A stretch of 64,000 nucleotides of DNA. Origin: Parazoarcus communis. Lineage in GTDB: Bacteria > Pseudomonadota > Gammaproteobacteria > Burkholderiales > Rhodocyclaceae. The notes under the pieces were generated by a model, which was given only the letters and a program-made list of their open reading frames with translations, ran no database searches and was not told the origin of the DNA. Of this stretch, positions 44,393 through 53,531 are shown one piece after another (position 1 is the first letter of the stretch; every line of letters starts with the position of its first letter). Both the position numbers and the translations under genes were made by a program. The stretch covers positions 1 to 64,000 of the forward strand of contig NZ_CP022188.1 of NCBI RefSeq assembly GCF_003111665.1, written 5' to 3'.

Positions 44393-46036
44393 TTACATGC
44401 CCTGATAGATCGGCCCCTCTCCGCCCTGCGGCACGACCCAGTTGATGTTCTGCGTGGGGTCCTTGATGTCGCAGGTTTTGCAATGCACGCAATTCTGGGC
44501 ATTGATCTGGAGCCGGGGTGAGCTGCCCTCGGCTTCACGCACGATTTCATACACCCCCGCAGGGCAGTAGCGCTGCTCGGGAGCATCGTAGGTGGCGAGA
44601 TTGATCGCGATCGGGACCGTGCCATCCTTCAGTTGCAGGTGGCACGGCTGCGACTCCTCATGGTTGGTGTTGGACAGAAACACCGAAGACAGACGATCGA
44701 ACGAAAGCTTTCCGTCCGGCTTTGGATAGTCGATCGGCCGACATTCCGCAGCAGGCCTGAGCGCGGTGTGATCTGCGGAGTTGCGCAGTGTCCACGGCAC
44801 CTTACCCTTGAACAGCATCTGCTCGGCGCCAAACAGCAGGGAGCCCAGATACAGGCCCTTCTTCATGTAGGGCTTGAAATTGCGCGTCTTGTGCAACTCC
44901 TCGTGCAGCCAGCTCTGACGAAACGCCTGCGGGTAGGCGGCAAGGTCGGCATCGGCGCGCTCGTCGGCAAGCGCCTCGAACGCAGCGTCTGCGGCCAGCA
45001 TGCCACTCTTGATGGCAGCGTGACTGCCCTTGATGCGCGCTGCGTTCAGAAAACCGGCGTCGTCGCCGATCAGGGCCCCGCCTGCGAAAGTCAGTTTTGG
45101 AAGACTCTGCAGCCCGCCCGCAGCAATCGCGCGCGCACCGTAGGACAGCCGTTTTCCGCCCTCGAGGAAACGGCGAATCTCGGGATGGGTCTTGTAGCGC
45201 TGGAACTCTTCAAAAGGTGCCAGGTAGGGATTCGTATAGCCCAGCCCCACGACGTAGCCAACTGCAACCAGGTTGTCCTCAAGGTGATAGACGAAGCCTC
45301 CGCCGTAAGTCGCATTGTCCATCGGCCAGCCCGCCGTATGCACCACCAGACCCGGCTGGTGCTGGCCCGCGGGCACCTCCCACAACTCCTTGATCCCGAT
45401 ACCGTAGGTCTGGGGATCGGCTTCCCGGCGAAGGTCGAAGTGCGCCTCCAGCTGCTTGCCGAGGTGTCCGCGGCAACCTTCTGCAAACAGGGTGTAGCGG
45501 GCGTGCAACTCCATTCCAGGCTGATAGTTTGGCCCTTGTTCGCCTTCACGCGTCAGCCCCATGTCTCCGGTCGCAACGCCCTTGACCCGCCCCTGCTCGT
45601 CGAACAGCAGTTCGGCACCGGCAAACCCGGGATAGACCTCAACACCCAGCGCCTCCGCCTGCTCACCAAGCCATTTGACGACATTCCCCAGGCGCACGAT
45701 GTAGTTGCCGTGGTTTACGAAGCAGTCGGGCAGCAAGGCGTTTGGCATCGCACGTGCACCGCTCTCGGACAGAAAGAGCACGCGATCCTCGGTGACTTCG
45801 GTCTTGAGCGGAGCACCCTGCTCTTTCCAGTCCGGAATCAGTTCGGTCAGCGCCCTGGTGTCCATTACCGCACCCGAGAGCGTATGCGCACCGATTTCGG
45901 CCGCCTTCTCGATGAGGCAAACCGAGAGATCGAGCGACTTGGCGACGGCCAGTTGCTTGAGCCGGATCGCTGCGGCCAGACCGGCGGGACCGCCACCGAC
46001 GATCAGTACATCGAACTCCATTGATTCACGTTGCAT
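44393..46036 (-). CDS. electron transfer flavoprotein-ubiquinone oxidoreductase (ETF-QO)
   Basis: The 547-residue membrane-associated enzyme has the FAD motif VLIVGGGPAGLAAAIRL near the N-terminus, ETF-QO features such as GAHTLSGAVMD and FAEGCRGHLGKQLEAHF, and a C-terminal 4Fe-4S site using RYCPAGVYE and CVHCKTCDIKDP. It passes electrons from ETF, reduced by acyl-CoA dehydrogenases, into the quinone pool. Placed beside the beta-oxidation genes it completes their electron route. It follows the IclR gene after 145 nt containing a hairpin. etfAB are not in the window. Confidence 0.93.
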   Translation of the reverse strand: MQRESMEFDVLIVGGGPAGLAAAIRLKQLAVAKSLDLSVCLIEKAAEIGAHTLSGAVMDTRALTELIPDWKEQGAPLKTEVTEDRVLFLSESGARAMPNALLPDCFVNHGNYIVRLGNVVKWLGEQAEALGVEVYPGFAGAELLFDEQGRVKGVATGDMGLTREGEQGPNYQPGMELHARYTLFAEGCRGHLGKQLEAHFDLRREADPQTYGIGIKELWEVPAGQHQPGLVVHTAGWPMDNATYGGGFVYHLEDNLVAVGYVVGLGYTNPYLAPFEEFQRYKTHPEIRRFLEGGKRLSYGARAIAAGGLQSLPKLTFAGGALIGDDAGFLNAARIKGSHAAIKSGMLAADAAFEALADERADADLAAYPQAFRQSWLHEELHKTRNFKPYMKKGLYLGSLLFGAEQMLFKGKVPWTLRNSADHTALRPAAECRPIDYPKPDGKLSFDRLSSVFLSNTNHEESQPCHLQLKDGTVPIAINLATYDAPEQRYCPAGVYEIVREAEGSSPRLQINAQNCVHCKTCDIKDPTQNINWVVPQGGEGPIYQGM

Positions 46037-46132
46037 GACGATATTCCTCTGCTTTTTTTTGCCGTCGGGCGCGCGCAGGCGCGCGTACGCCTCGGGCCAA
46101 GCCCGACACGATGGGGGTTCAGTTCAGGGAAA

Positions 46133-46173
46133 CTGCCGGGGGCGGAGCATGGCGCGCCACCCATCCCCGGCAG
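46133..46173 (-). terminator. hairpin between iclR and ETF-QO genes
   Basis: CTGCCGGGG (46133-46141) and CCCCGGCAG (46165-46173) are perfect 9-bp arms around a loop that itself contains a GGCGCGCC palindrome. On the minus strand TTT follows. It could end the long operon or reduce read-through into ETF-QO. Confidence 0.45.
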
Positions 46174-46181
46174 CCGGACGA

Positions 46182-47003
46182 TCAGCGCCCGAGGCGGGCC
46201 TCGAGGAGTCGTACCATCTCGACCAGACGCGGCCTGACCTCATTCAGGAGGAACTCGGGCGCGAGCTTGAAGGACGGACCACCGCAGTTGATCGACATCG
46301 GTGGCAGCCCTTCACCGGGGCTGAATGCCATGGCAATCGCATTCACGTCCCGTTGCCAGTCCCCAAAAGAGGTGCAGCAACCGATATCGCGAAATTCGGC
46401 CAGCCCCTTGTCCACGCCTTCGCGAATCCGCGGCCAGGCAAGCTCGTCGAGTTCGCGAACGCTCCCCAGGACCTCGCGCCGTTCGGATTCGGAGCACATC
46501 GCCAGGTAGGCGCGTCCCATCGCAGTGGTCGCGATCGGAATACGCGACCCGACATCGAGGCTCAAGGTCAGGGCGGAGTGGCTCCGGCAGTTCTCCACAT
46601 AGATCATGCTCAGCTTGTCGCGTACGCCGAGGGAGACCATGGTCTTGGAAAAATCCGCCAGTTCCTGCATCAAGGGGCGCGCGATCTGGCGCACATCGAG
46701 CTTGGACAGCATGGCGCTACCGAGCGCGAGGGTCGCCGTACCAAGACGATATTTGCCGGCACTCGGGACGTAGTGAAGGTAACCGAGCTTCGTCAGCGTG
46801 TAGGTCAGCCGCGTTGCGGTGGAGCGCGGCAATCCGCAGGCCTCCGCAATTTCGTTATTGCCCATCAGGCGCTCGCCTGACCGGAAACTGGACAGGACCT
46901 CCAGCCCGCGCGCGAGCGCCGTCACAAAATGGCGATCCTCCTTGGCGTTACTCTTGCGTTCGCCTTCATCGACCATCATGTCGTCCTTTGTCTCCAGCGT
47001 CAT
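46182..47003 (-). CDS. IclR-family transcriptional regulator
   Basis: The 273-residue protein has an N-terminal winged helix (about 25-90, with NNEIAEACGLPRSTATRLTY) and a C-terminal effector domain (IPIATTAMGRAYLAM and the SINCGGPSFKL region). The start at 47003 has an almost perfect GAGAGGAGG ribosome site; an upstream ATG at 47084 overlaps the preceding gene. It is embedded in the catabolic operon 34 nt after the hydratase and is the only regulator of the island, so it probably controls the CTGCA-dyad promoters in response to a CoA intermediate. Confidence 0.87.
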   Translation of the reverse strand: MTLETKDDMMVDEGERKSNAKEDRHFVTALARGLEVLSSFRSGERLMGNNEIAEACGLPRSTATRLTYTLTKLGYLHYVPSAGKYRLGTATLALGSAMLSKLDVRQIARPLMQELADFSKTMVSLGVRDKLSMIYVENCRSHSALTLSLDVGSRIPIATTAMGRAYLAMCSESERREVLGSVRELDELAWPRIREGVDKGLAEFRDIGCCTSFGDWQRDVNAIAMAFSPGEGLPPMSINCGGPSFKLAPEFLLNEVRPRLVEMVRLLEARLGR

Positions 47004-47037
47004 GAAACCTCCTCTCCTCCGTCCCCGGTTCGTGATT

Positions 47038-47811
47038 TTATGTCGTCGCGTCGGTTTGCGGCGAAGGGACTTCACGCGCAGCAAAGAATCCTGCGAACGC
47101 GGCCTGTGCTTCGGCGCTGTGCAGGCGTGCGGAGAAGATGACGAACTCCTCGGCGAGGGTGTCGCTCAGGTCGCTCCGCTCCCGGCCGTGCAGCATGGCC
47201 TTGGTCAGGCGCACCGCTTCGGCAGGCAATCCAGCCAGTTCCTGTGCGACCTTTTCTGCCTCTGCAAGCGCAGTGCCGGCGGCCACAGCCCCGGTCAGCA
47301 ATCCCGCATCGAGCGCTTCGACAGTATCGAATGCCCGCCCGCGCAGCAGCCAGTCCCTCGCCTTGCGCACGCCAACGAGCTTTGGCAACAGCAGGCTGGA
47401 GCCGCCCTCCGGCGTCAGCCCCAAGGGGACGAAGGGCATCCTGAAGCGCGCCGTGTCGCCGGCATAGACGAAATCGCAGTGCAGCAGCAGCGTCACCCCG
47501 ATACCGACCGCCGAGCCTTCCACCGCGGCGATGAGCGGTTTGCCGAACGCTGCAAGCTGACGCAGAAAGGCCGCAGCCGGGCGGTCCTCGCCCTCACGTG
47601 GCTGCTGAAAATCCTTGAGGTCGTTCCCGGCAGTGAAATGCCCCCCTGCTCCGGTCAGCACCACCGCAGCGATCTCGGCATCGGCATCCGCGGCGGCCAG
47701 CGCTGCCGTCAGCCCACGATAGGTCGCGCCATCGAGCGCATTGCGCACCTCGGGCCGGTTAATGGTGAGGCGCAGTACGCCACCGGTGCGCGTTTCCAGA
47801 ACCCTTGTCAT
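47038..47811 (-). CDS. enoyl-CoA hydratase/isomerase family protein
   Basis: The 257-residue crotonase-fold protein has oxyanion-hole features in HFTAGNDLKDFQ and AVEGSAVGIGVTLLLHCDFV. The second active-site acid is at GLTPEGGSSLLLPKLVG. GNDLKDF is typical of a subgroup resembling PaaB/G-like hydratases or isomerases. It starts in an ATGA overlap with the flavoprotein gene upstream. It is shorter than and different from the second hydratase-like protein at 59891. Confidence 0.85.
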   Translation of the reverse strand: MTRVLETRTGGVLRLTINRPEVRNALDGATYRGLTAALAAADADAEIAAVVLTGAGGHFTAGNDLKDFQQPREGEDRPAAAFLRQLAAFGKPLIAAVEGSAVGIGVTLLLHCDFVYAGDTARFRMPFVPLGLTPEGGSSLLLPKLVGVRKARDWLLRGRAFDTVEALDAGLLTGAVAAGTALAEAEKVAQELAGLPAEAVRLTKAMLHGRERSDLSDTLAEEFVIFSARLHSAEAQAAFAGFFAAREVPSPQTDATT

Positions 47812-48782
47812 ACGTTCCACTCCTGAGCCAATACACTGCTGCGTGCCTGATGAAACTCCTGCTTCAGCTGTGCCACGATTTCCCGCGTAGGCTGAATCCG
47901 GTCGATGCTCCCCACCCCTTGCCCGGCACCCCACACGTCCTTCCAGGGCTTGACCCGATTACTGCCAAAATTCATGGAGGTCTTGTCTGCGTGGGGAAGG
48001 TCGTCCGGATCAAGCCCGGAGGCAACGATGCTGGGCTTGAGATAATTGCCATGCACCCCGGTGAAATACGGGGTGTAGACGATGTCGGCGGCACTGCTGT
48101 CGACCAGCATCCGCTTGTACTCGTCGACCGCATTCGCCTCTTCGCTGGCGATGAAGCGGGTGCCGATATACGCGAAATCCGCCCCCATCGAACGCGCAGC
48201 AAGTATGGCGCCGCCGTTTGCGATCGCCCCGGAGAGCGCGATCGGACCATCGAAGAAGCGCCGCACCTCACGCACCAGCGCAAACGGGCTCAGCGTACCG
48301 GCATGGCCACCCGCGCCGGCACAGACCAGAATCAAACCATCGACGCCGGCTTCGACCGCTTTCTCTGCGTGGCGCACGCTCGTGACGTCGTGAAACACCT
48401 TGCCACCGTATGAATGTGCCGCAGAAACCACATCGCCCGGCGCGCGCAGGCTGGTGATGATCAGCGGTACCCGATGACGCACGCAGCTCTCCATGTCGGC
48501 ATCGAGTCGTTCGTTCGACTGATGCACGATCTGGTTCACCGCGAAGGGTGCGACCCGGGCGCCCGGGTTGTCCCGGCGGAAGCCTTCGAGCCCGCTGCCG
48601 ATCTCGTCCAGCCACTCGTCAAGCTGCGACTGGGGACGCGCATTCAGGGCAGGAAAGGAGCCGATCACGCCACTGGTGCACTGGGCAATGACCAGCGCCG
48701 GGTTGGAGATGATGAACATCGGCGAGCAGATCACCGGAAGGCTCATCTGATCGTATAGACCAGCAACAACGGGGTGAGTCAT
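47808..48782 (-). CDS. nitronate monooxygenase-like flavoprotein
   Basis: The 324-residue TIM-barrel FMN protein has the family landmarks ICSPMFIISNPAL, the phosphate-binding and catalytic CAGAGGHAG, and AIANGGAILAARSMGADFAYIG. Nitronate monooxygenases oxidise alkyl nitronates, but the same fold includes FabK-type enoyl reductases. In a CoA-thioester cluster a reductase or an isomer-handling role is as likely as nitronate oxidation. It overlaps the hydratase start by 4 nt and follows the MFS gene after 24 nt. Confidence 0.82.
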   Translation of the reverse strand: MTHPVVAGLYDQMSLPVICSPMFIISNPALVIAQCTSGVIGSFPALNARPQSQLDEWLDEIGSGLEGFRRDNPGARVAPFAVNQIVHQSNERLDADMESCVRHRVPLIITSLRAPGDVVSAAHSYGGKVFHDVTSVRHAEKAVEAGVDGLILVCAGAGGHAGTLSPFALVREVRRFFDGPIALSGAIANGGAILAARSMGADFAYIGTRFIASEEANAVDEYKRMLVDSSAADIVYTPYFTGVHGNYLKPSIVASGLDPDDLPHADKTSMNFGSNRVKPWKDVWGAGQGVGSIDRIQPTREIVAQLKQEFHQARSSVLAQEWNV

Positions 48783-48806
48783 TCAAAAAGTCTCCAGAAC
48801 ATGTTC

Positions 48807-50204
48807 CTAAACGGGCGCATCCACCCGCCTGATTCGACAGGCCGGAATCGCACCGAGAACGAAGAGCCCGGCCACCATCGCAAAGCCGAGGGTGAAGCCC
48901 CACGCGATGTCATAGCGGGCCGAGGAAAACTCCAGCCACGCCGCGAGCAGGACGATGCCAAGCGCACCACCCAACTGGCGACTGAAATTCATTGCAGCGG
49001 TGACCGCATTCAGGTCATCGGGGTCAGCCAGTCGCATCACGCCACCGTTGAGCGACGGAATGAGCAGCCCGAGCCCGATCCGCCCCAGCACCACCCATGT
49101 CGCCACCCAGATCAAAGCGGTGGAGCTGCCCGAAAGGGCAAGCGCACCGCTGCCGCCGGCAAAGCACAGTAAGCCGGCCACCACCACCTTGCGTACCTCG
49201 ATGCGGTCGGCAAGTGTTCCGCCCAACGGCAGGATTGCAGCGAGCGCAGCTCCGCCCGGCAATAAAAGCAGCCCTGCGGCAAACGCCGACGCATTGAGCT
49301 GATGCTGAGCGAACAGCGGAATCAGATAGGTCGAGCCGTACAGGCCCGCGCCATACACCAGCGCCACACCCAGGCCAGCGCCAACCCCCGGCGCGGAGAA
49401 CAGCCGCGGATTGAGCAGGGGATCGGCCAGGCGCCGCTGACGCAGCACGAAGCAGACACCGGCGACAAGCCCTGCCAGCAGAAGCGGCAGCGCCGACTCG
49501 CTCCCGAAGGTGGGCACGCTGGTGAGCACCGCCACCAGCGCGAAAGAAATCAGCGCAAGACTGGGCAGATCGGGCAAGCGGACGCTCGCCTCCTCTCCAC
49601 GGCCTTCGTAAAGATAACGGCGACAGCCGTACCACGCCGCCGCACTCGGCGGCACCGCGACGAGGAAGACCCCGCTCCAGCCCAGGGAATCCACCAGCAG
49701 ACCGCCGACGACCGGTCCGATTGCCGGCGCCAGCACGATGCCCAGGCCATACACCGCCATTGCCCGGCCGTGTGCATTGGGCGGAAACAGCGGCAGCAAG
49801 CCCACCATCGCAATCGGCTGAATCAGACCGGCGGCAGCGCCCTGAAGTATCCGGCACACAACCAGAATGGAAAAATGCAGATGACCCACCAGTGCGGCCA
49901 TCAGCGAGGCCAGCAACAGGCAGCCCACCGCCACGCCGTAAGCACGGCGCAAACCGAAGCGGCGGATGGTCCACGGCGCCATCAGCATCGTAACCGTCGT
50001 AGCCGCAAGAAAGGCGGTCGCAAGCACCTGCGCAGTCGCATAGCCGATGCCGAATTCGCGCTGAATGGCGGGCAGCGCAACGTTCACCACCGTCCCTTCC
50101 ATCACCGCGACGAAGGTGCCGAGCAACAAGGTGGCGATCGCGCGCCAGCGGAAGCTCGTGCCCTCCGCGGCAATGCGTGCGTCCACCTCGGCCCGCCATA
50201 TCAC
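48807..50204 (-). CDS. MFS transporter, DHA2/EmrB-like
   Basis: The 465-residue protein has 14 predicted membrane segments and DHA2 motifs including VVNVALPAIQREFGIGYATAQ, the A-motif-like loop after segment 2 (APWTIRRFGLRRAYG) and GPVVGGLLVDSLGWSGVF (motif C). It may export the substrate, a toxic intermediate or a drug. GTG at 50204 is the only suitable start and overlaps the livF stop by one base, so it belongs to the ABC transporter operon. Confidence 0.83.
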   Translation of the reverse strand: MIWRAEVDARIAAEGTSFRWRAIATLLLGTFVAVMEGTVVNVALPAIQREFGIGYATAQVLATAFLAATTVTMLMAPWTIRRFGLRRAYGVAVGCLLLASLMAALVGHLHFSILVVCRILQGAAAGLIQPIAMVGLLPLFPPNAHGRAMAVYGLGIVLAPAIGPVVGGLLVDSLGWSGVFLVAVPPSAAAWYGCRRYLYEGRGEEASVRLPDLPSLALISFALVAVLTSVPTFGSESALPLLLAGLVAGVCFVLRQRRLADPLLNPRLFSAPGVGAGLGVALVYGAGLYGSTYLIPLFAQHQLNASAFAAGLLLLPGGAALAAILPLGGTLADRIEVRKVVVAGLLCFAGGSGALALSGSSTALIWVATWVVLGRIGLGLLIPSLNGGVMRLADPDDLNAVTAAMNFSRQLGGALGIVLLAAWLEFSSARYDIAWGFTLGFAMVAGLFVLGAIPACRIRRVDAPV

Positions 50205-50911
50205 TAGTGCTCCAGCGAAAAGTAGAGGTCGTGAAGATCACTCTGGCTGACGTCGCTCGCAGGCTGATCGAGCACCACCTTGCCGCTGCGCATCAGGAAC
50301 ACACGGTCGGCCACGCCCAGCGCGAGATGGGTGTTCTGCTCTACGAGGACGATAGTCACCCCCTCTTCCTTGAGCTTGCGCAGAATGCCCAGAATCTCAT
50401 GCACGATGACCGGCGCCAGACCAAGCGAGGGTTCATCCACGAGCAGCACTCGCGGCTCTGCCATCAAGCCGCGCCCGATGGCCAGCATCTGCGCCTCACC
50501 ACCCGAGAGCGACCCTGCCAGCTGAGAGCGGCGCTCCTTGAGCCGGGGAAAGAACGTGTACGCACGCTCGATGTTGCGCTGGACGGCTGCCCGGCGCGCG
50601 GTGGGGAATGCCCCCATCGCGAGGTTCTCCTCGACCGACATGTCGCGAAAGACCATGCGCCCCTCGGGAATGAGAACCAGCCCTCGGTCCGGCATCTCCC
50701 AGGTCGGCGTGCCGCCAATGCTCTGTCCATTGAGCACGATCTCGCCGCGGGTTGGCGCGACCAGCCCCATCACCGCCTTCAGCATCGTGCTCTTGCCCGC
50801 GCCATTGGGGCCAACCACGGTTGTCAGCTCGCCTTCGCGAAAGTCGAGAGAGGCATCCCACAGCACGTTGATCGCGCCATACCCTGCGCGAATACCCTTT
50901 ACCTCAAGCAT
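50204..50911 (-). CDS. livF: Liv-type ABC transporter ATPase (LivF)
   Basis: The 235-residue ATPase has Walker A GPNGAGKST, signature LSGGEAQ and Walker B RVLLVDEPSLGLAP. It matches LivF of branched-chain amino acid type importers, used in this group for aromatic or other carboxylates as well. The start at MLEVKGIR overlaps the livG stop by 8 nt (ATGCTTGA); an ATG at 50965 is rejected. Confidence 0.92.
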   Translation of the reverse strand: MLEVKGIRAGYGAINVLWDASLDFREGELTTVVGPNGAGKSTMLKAVMGLVAPTRGEIVLNGQSIGGTPTWEMPDRGLVLIPEGRMVFRDMSVEENLAMGAFPTARRAAVQRNIERAYTFFPRLKERRSQLAGSLSGGEAQMLAIGRGLMAEPRVLLVDEPSLGLAPVIVHEILGILRKLKEEGVTIVLVEQNTHLALGVADRVFLMRSGKVVLDQPASDVSQSDLHDLYFSLEH

Positions 50912-51620
50912 CTTCGCCACCTCCGGTATAACTGCGCACCACTTCCGGATCGCGGAAAACGGCATCCGGGGTTCCGTCGGCGAGAATCTCGCCGAAATTC
51001 AGCACCACCACCCGGTGGCACAGACTGGAGACGGTCTCAATGTCGTGCTCGATGATGAGGATGCCGATCTTGAAGCGCTTGTGCATATCCTGCAGGCGCG
51101 CGGTGAAGTGTCGCTTGCCGTTGGTCTCGAGACCCGCGAGCACTTCGTCCAGGAGCAGCATGCGCGGCTCGGTCGCCATTGCCTTGGCCACCTCCAGGCG
51201 CTTGAGCTCCTGCAGCGCGAGCTCGGTCGCGGCATTGCGATCAGCCTGGTCGGTCAGATCCATGAAGTCCATGATCTCGTCCAGACGCTTGTGATCGACC
51301 TTGCCTGCGCCGAAGCGCTGAGCCACCAGCAGGTTTTCACGCACCGTCAGCTCATGCATCGGCTGCGGAATCTGGAACGTGCGGCCGAGACCATGATGAG
51401 CACGCGCATGCAGCGGTTTTCGGGTCAGATCGACGCCGTTGAACATCACCCGGCCGCCGCCCGGCCGCACCAGGCCCGAGATCGCGTTGAACAGGGTGGT
51501 CTTGCCGGCACCATTGGGCCCCACCAGCCCCAGAACCTGATCGGTTCCCATCGAGAATGAAACGTCCTTGACGGCGGTGAGGCCACCGAAGCGAACGGTA
51601 ACGTTTTCAAGCGTGAGCAT
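50904..51620 (-). CDS. livG: Liv-type ABC transporter ATPase (LivG)
   Basis: The 238-residue protein has Walker A GPNGAGKTT and Walker B EPRMLLLDEVLAGL. The expected LSGG signature is replaced by an A-T-E-L-A-L-Q-E-L-K-R stretch, with ALQELKRLEVAKAM in its place, so the canonical ABC signature motif is degenerate. It overlaps livM by 14 nt. It pairs with LivF. The missing LSGGQ is a real oddity, since LivG usually keeps it. Confidence 0.88.
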   Translation of the reverse strand: MLTLENVTVRFGGLTAVKDVSFSMGTDQVLGLVGPNGAGKTTLFNAISGLVRPGGGRVMFNGVDLTRKPLHARAHHGLGRTFQIPQPMHELTVRENLLVAQRFGAGKVDHKRLDEIMDFMDLTDQADRNAATELALQELKRLEVAKAMATEPRMLLLDEVLAGLETNGKRHFTARLQDMHKRFKIGILIIEHDIETVSSLCHRVVVLNFGEILADGTPDAVFRDPEVVRSYTGGGEDA

Positions 51621-52557
51621 TGCGTGCCTCCCGCGGTTTGCGTTTGAAGAGCCTCATCAGGCCATCGGGGGCGAACAGGATCATCCCCGCCAGCACTGCG
51701 CCGAGAATGAGCTGGTGACCCGTGCTCATGATTTCCTTGAACACCAGCTGGTCGACCAGGTAGATCACCACTGCACCGATGGCAGGTCCATACACCGTGC
51801 GGTAGCCACCGAAGATGGCCGCCACGATCGGCAGCACGCTCCAGGCACTGTTGAAGGCGTAGTCCGGCTCGAGGAAGTTGATCACGTGCGCGTTGAACGC
51901 ACCGATCAGCCCCCCCATGAACGCGGACACGAACAGCATCCAGCTCTTGAGCATCAGGCTATTGACGCCAACCACCCGGGTTGCATCCTCGCTGTCATGC
52001 ATGGCGCGCAAGGCCGTGCCGTAGTCCGAGCGACGAATCCGGCCGTACACCCAGCAGAATACGAGCACCAGCGAGACCACCACGAAATACGCCCCCAGTC
52101 TCGACGACAGGTTGAAGCCGAAGATGTCGGGCAGGCCCGGAATCGAGGAAAGCCCGGCAGAGCCGCCGGTCAGCGATGAGAACTCGGTAGCAAGAATCTT
52201 GAAGATGTGTGCGTAGGCCAGGATCGCCAGAGCGAAGTAAGGTCCCGACAGGCGCAGCGCCGGCAACATGAACACCGAGGCCAGCACCGCGGCAACGCCG
52301 CCCGCGGGGATTGCCACCATGACCGGCAAACCGAGCTTGGTCACCAGCAGCGCGGAAGCATAGCCACCGATTCCGAAGAAGGCTGCGTGACCGAAGCTCA
52401 CCATGCCGCCGAGGTTACCCAGCAGCGCCCAAGATACCGCCATGCCGGCAACGATCAGCGACGACACCAGCAAGCTGAGGATGTAGTTGTTTCCATTGAG
52501 CAGGACGGGCACCACTACGTAGAGCAGTGCCAGCGCCACAATCATGCGTTTTTGCAT
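51607..52557 (-). CDS. livM: Liv-type ABC permease (LivM)
   Basis: The 316-residue permease has about ten segments with the LivM motif NLGGMVSFGHAAFFGIGGYA and the cytoplasmic coupling loop SDYGTALRAMHDSEDATRVVG. The start MQKRMIV at 52557 lies 4 nt after the livH stop; an in-frame ATG at 52608 falls inside livH. It forms the channel with LivH. Confidence 0.9.
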   Translation of the reverse strand: MQKRMIVALALLYVVVPVLLNGNNYILSLLVSSLIVAGMAVSWALLGNLGGMVSFGHAAFFGIGGYASALLVTKLGLPVMVAIPAGGVAAVLASVFMLPALRLSGPYFALAILAYAHIFKILATEFSSLTGGSAGLSSIPGLPDIFGFNLSSRLGAYFVVVSLVLVFCWVYGRIRRSDYGTALRAMHDSEDATRVVGVNSLMLKSWMLFVSAFMGGLIGAFNAHVINFLEPDYAFNSAWSVLPIVAAIFGGYRTVYGPAIGAVVIYLVDQLVFKEIMSTGHQLILGAVLAGMILFAPDGLMRLFKRKPREARNAHA

Positions 52558-52561
52558 TGCA

Positions 52562-53434
52562 TCACCCCCGTCTCTTCTGGCCACCGAACAGACCGTTCGG
52601 AAGCACAAACAGCACCACCAGGAAAAGCACCATGCCCGACAGTTCCTGCAACGCAGAGCTGAAGAAGGTCACGGTAAGCGCCTCGGCCACGCCCAGCAGC
52701 AATGCTGCAAGCAGGACTCCCGGAACCGACCCCACCCCTGCCAGCACGGTGATGATGAAGGCCTTCACAGTGAGGGCGTGGCCCAGCGGCGGCGAGATCA
52801 CACCACTCGAATAGATCGCGGTACCCGCCACGGCTGCGAGCAGACCGGCGACCAGGAAGGACACCACCTCGACCTTTGCCGGGTTGATGCCCATGAGCTT
52901 GGCAGCGTCACGGTTGGACGACACCGCACGCACCGCACGGCCATACCAGCTGCGCGACAGCCAGTACCACAACGCGATGGCGACAAAGACGCTGACCACA
53001 AAGGCGCCGAGCTCGCTGTTCATGCTGTATACCGACCCGAACTGGACTGCGTCCTGCATGAAGGACGTGGAGGTCGAACGGATATCGCTCTTCCAGATCA
53101 GCAGAATGCCGTTGGTCAGGATCACGCCAAGCGCAAAGGTCAGCATGAGCGAATTCAGCTCACGGTTTCGTCGAATCCGTGAAACCAGGAAATACACCGT
53201 TGCCGACGCCGCAGCGGTCACAATCGCCGCCACCGGCAAGGAGAGCAAGGGATTGAGCCCGTATGCGCTTTCCATCGTGTATGCCACATAGGCCGCCAGC
53301 AGCACGAGCTCGCCATGCGCAAGGTTGATCACCCGCATGGTGCCGAACGCCAGGGCCAGGCCGAGGCCGATGAGTGCGTAGATGCCGCCCACCAGCACGC
53401 CCGAATAGAGCGCTTGTAAAAGTAGTTCTTGCAT
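52562..53434 (-). CDS. livH: Liv-type ABC permease (LivH)
   Basis: The 290-residue permease has the LivH start MQELLLQALYSGVLVGGIYA and the MRVINLAHGELVLLAAYVA motif, with the coupling loop SWYGRAVRAVSSNRDAAKLMG. It follows livK after a GC-rich hairpin in the 97-nt gap, the usual place for down-regulation of permease relative to binding protein. Confidence 0.92.
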   Translation of the reverse strand: MQELLLQALYSGVLVGGIYALIGLGLALAFGTMRVINLAHGELVLLAAYVAYTMESAYGLNPLLSLPVAAIVTAAASATVYFLVSRIRRNRELNSLMLTFALGVILTNGILLIWKSDIRSTSTSFMQDAVQFGSVYSMNSELGAFVVSVFVAIALWYWLSRSWYGRAVRAVSSNRDAAKLMGINPAKVEVVSFLVAGLLAAVAGTAIYSSGVISPPLGHALTVKAFIITVLAGVGSVPGVLLAALLLGVAEALTVTFFSSALQELSGMVLFLVVLFVLPNGLFGGQKRRG

Positions 53435-53461
53435 GTCTCACCATTGCTTGCGGTCAGAGAC

Positions 53462-53481
53462 CCGGGCGCCAGCGCGCCCGG
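53462..53481 (-). repeat. perfect hairpin between livK and livH
   Basis: CCGGGCGC-CAGC-GCGCCCGG is an 8-bp perfect stem with a 4-nt loop and no T-run, probably a transcript-stabilising or attenuating element after the binding-protein gene. Confidence 0.65.
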
Positions 53482-53531
53482 CCTTGCTTACTGATTGATG
53501 CACACCGGCTTAAGGGCGTGCCTGGCCTTAC

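Noticed and set aside
46040..46110. T-run next to a GCGCGC hairpin before ETF-QO
   Set aside because: The T-run is on the wrong side of the stem for a terminator on either strand.
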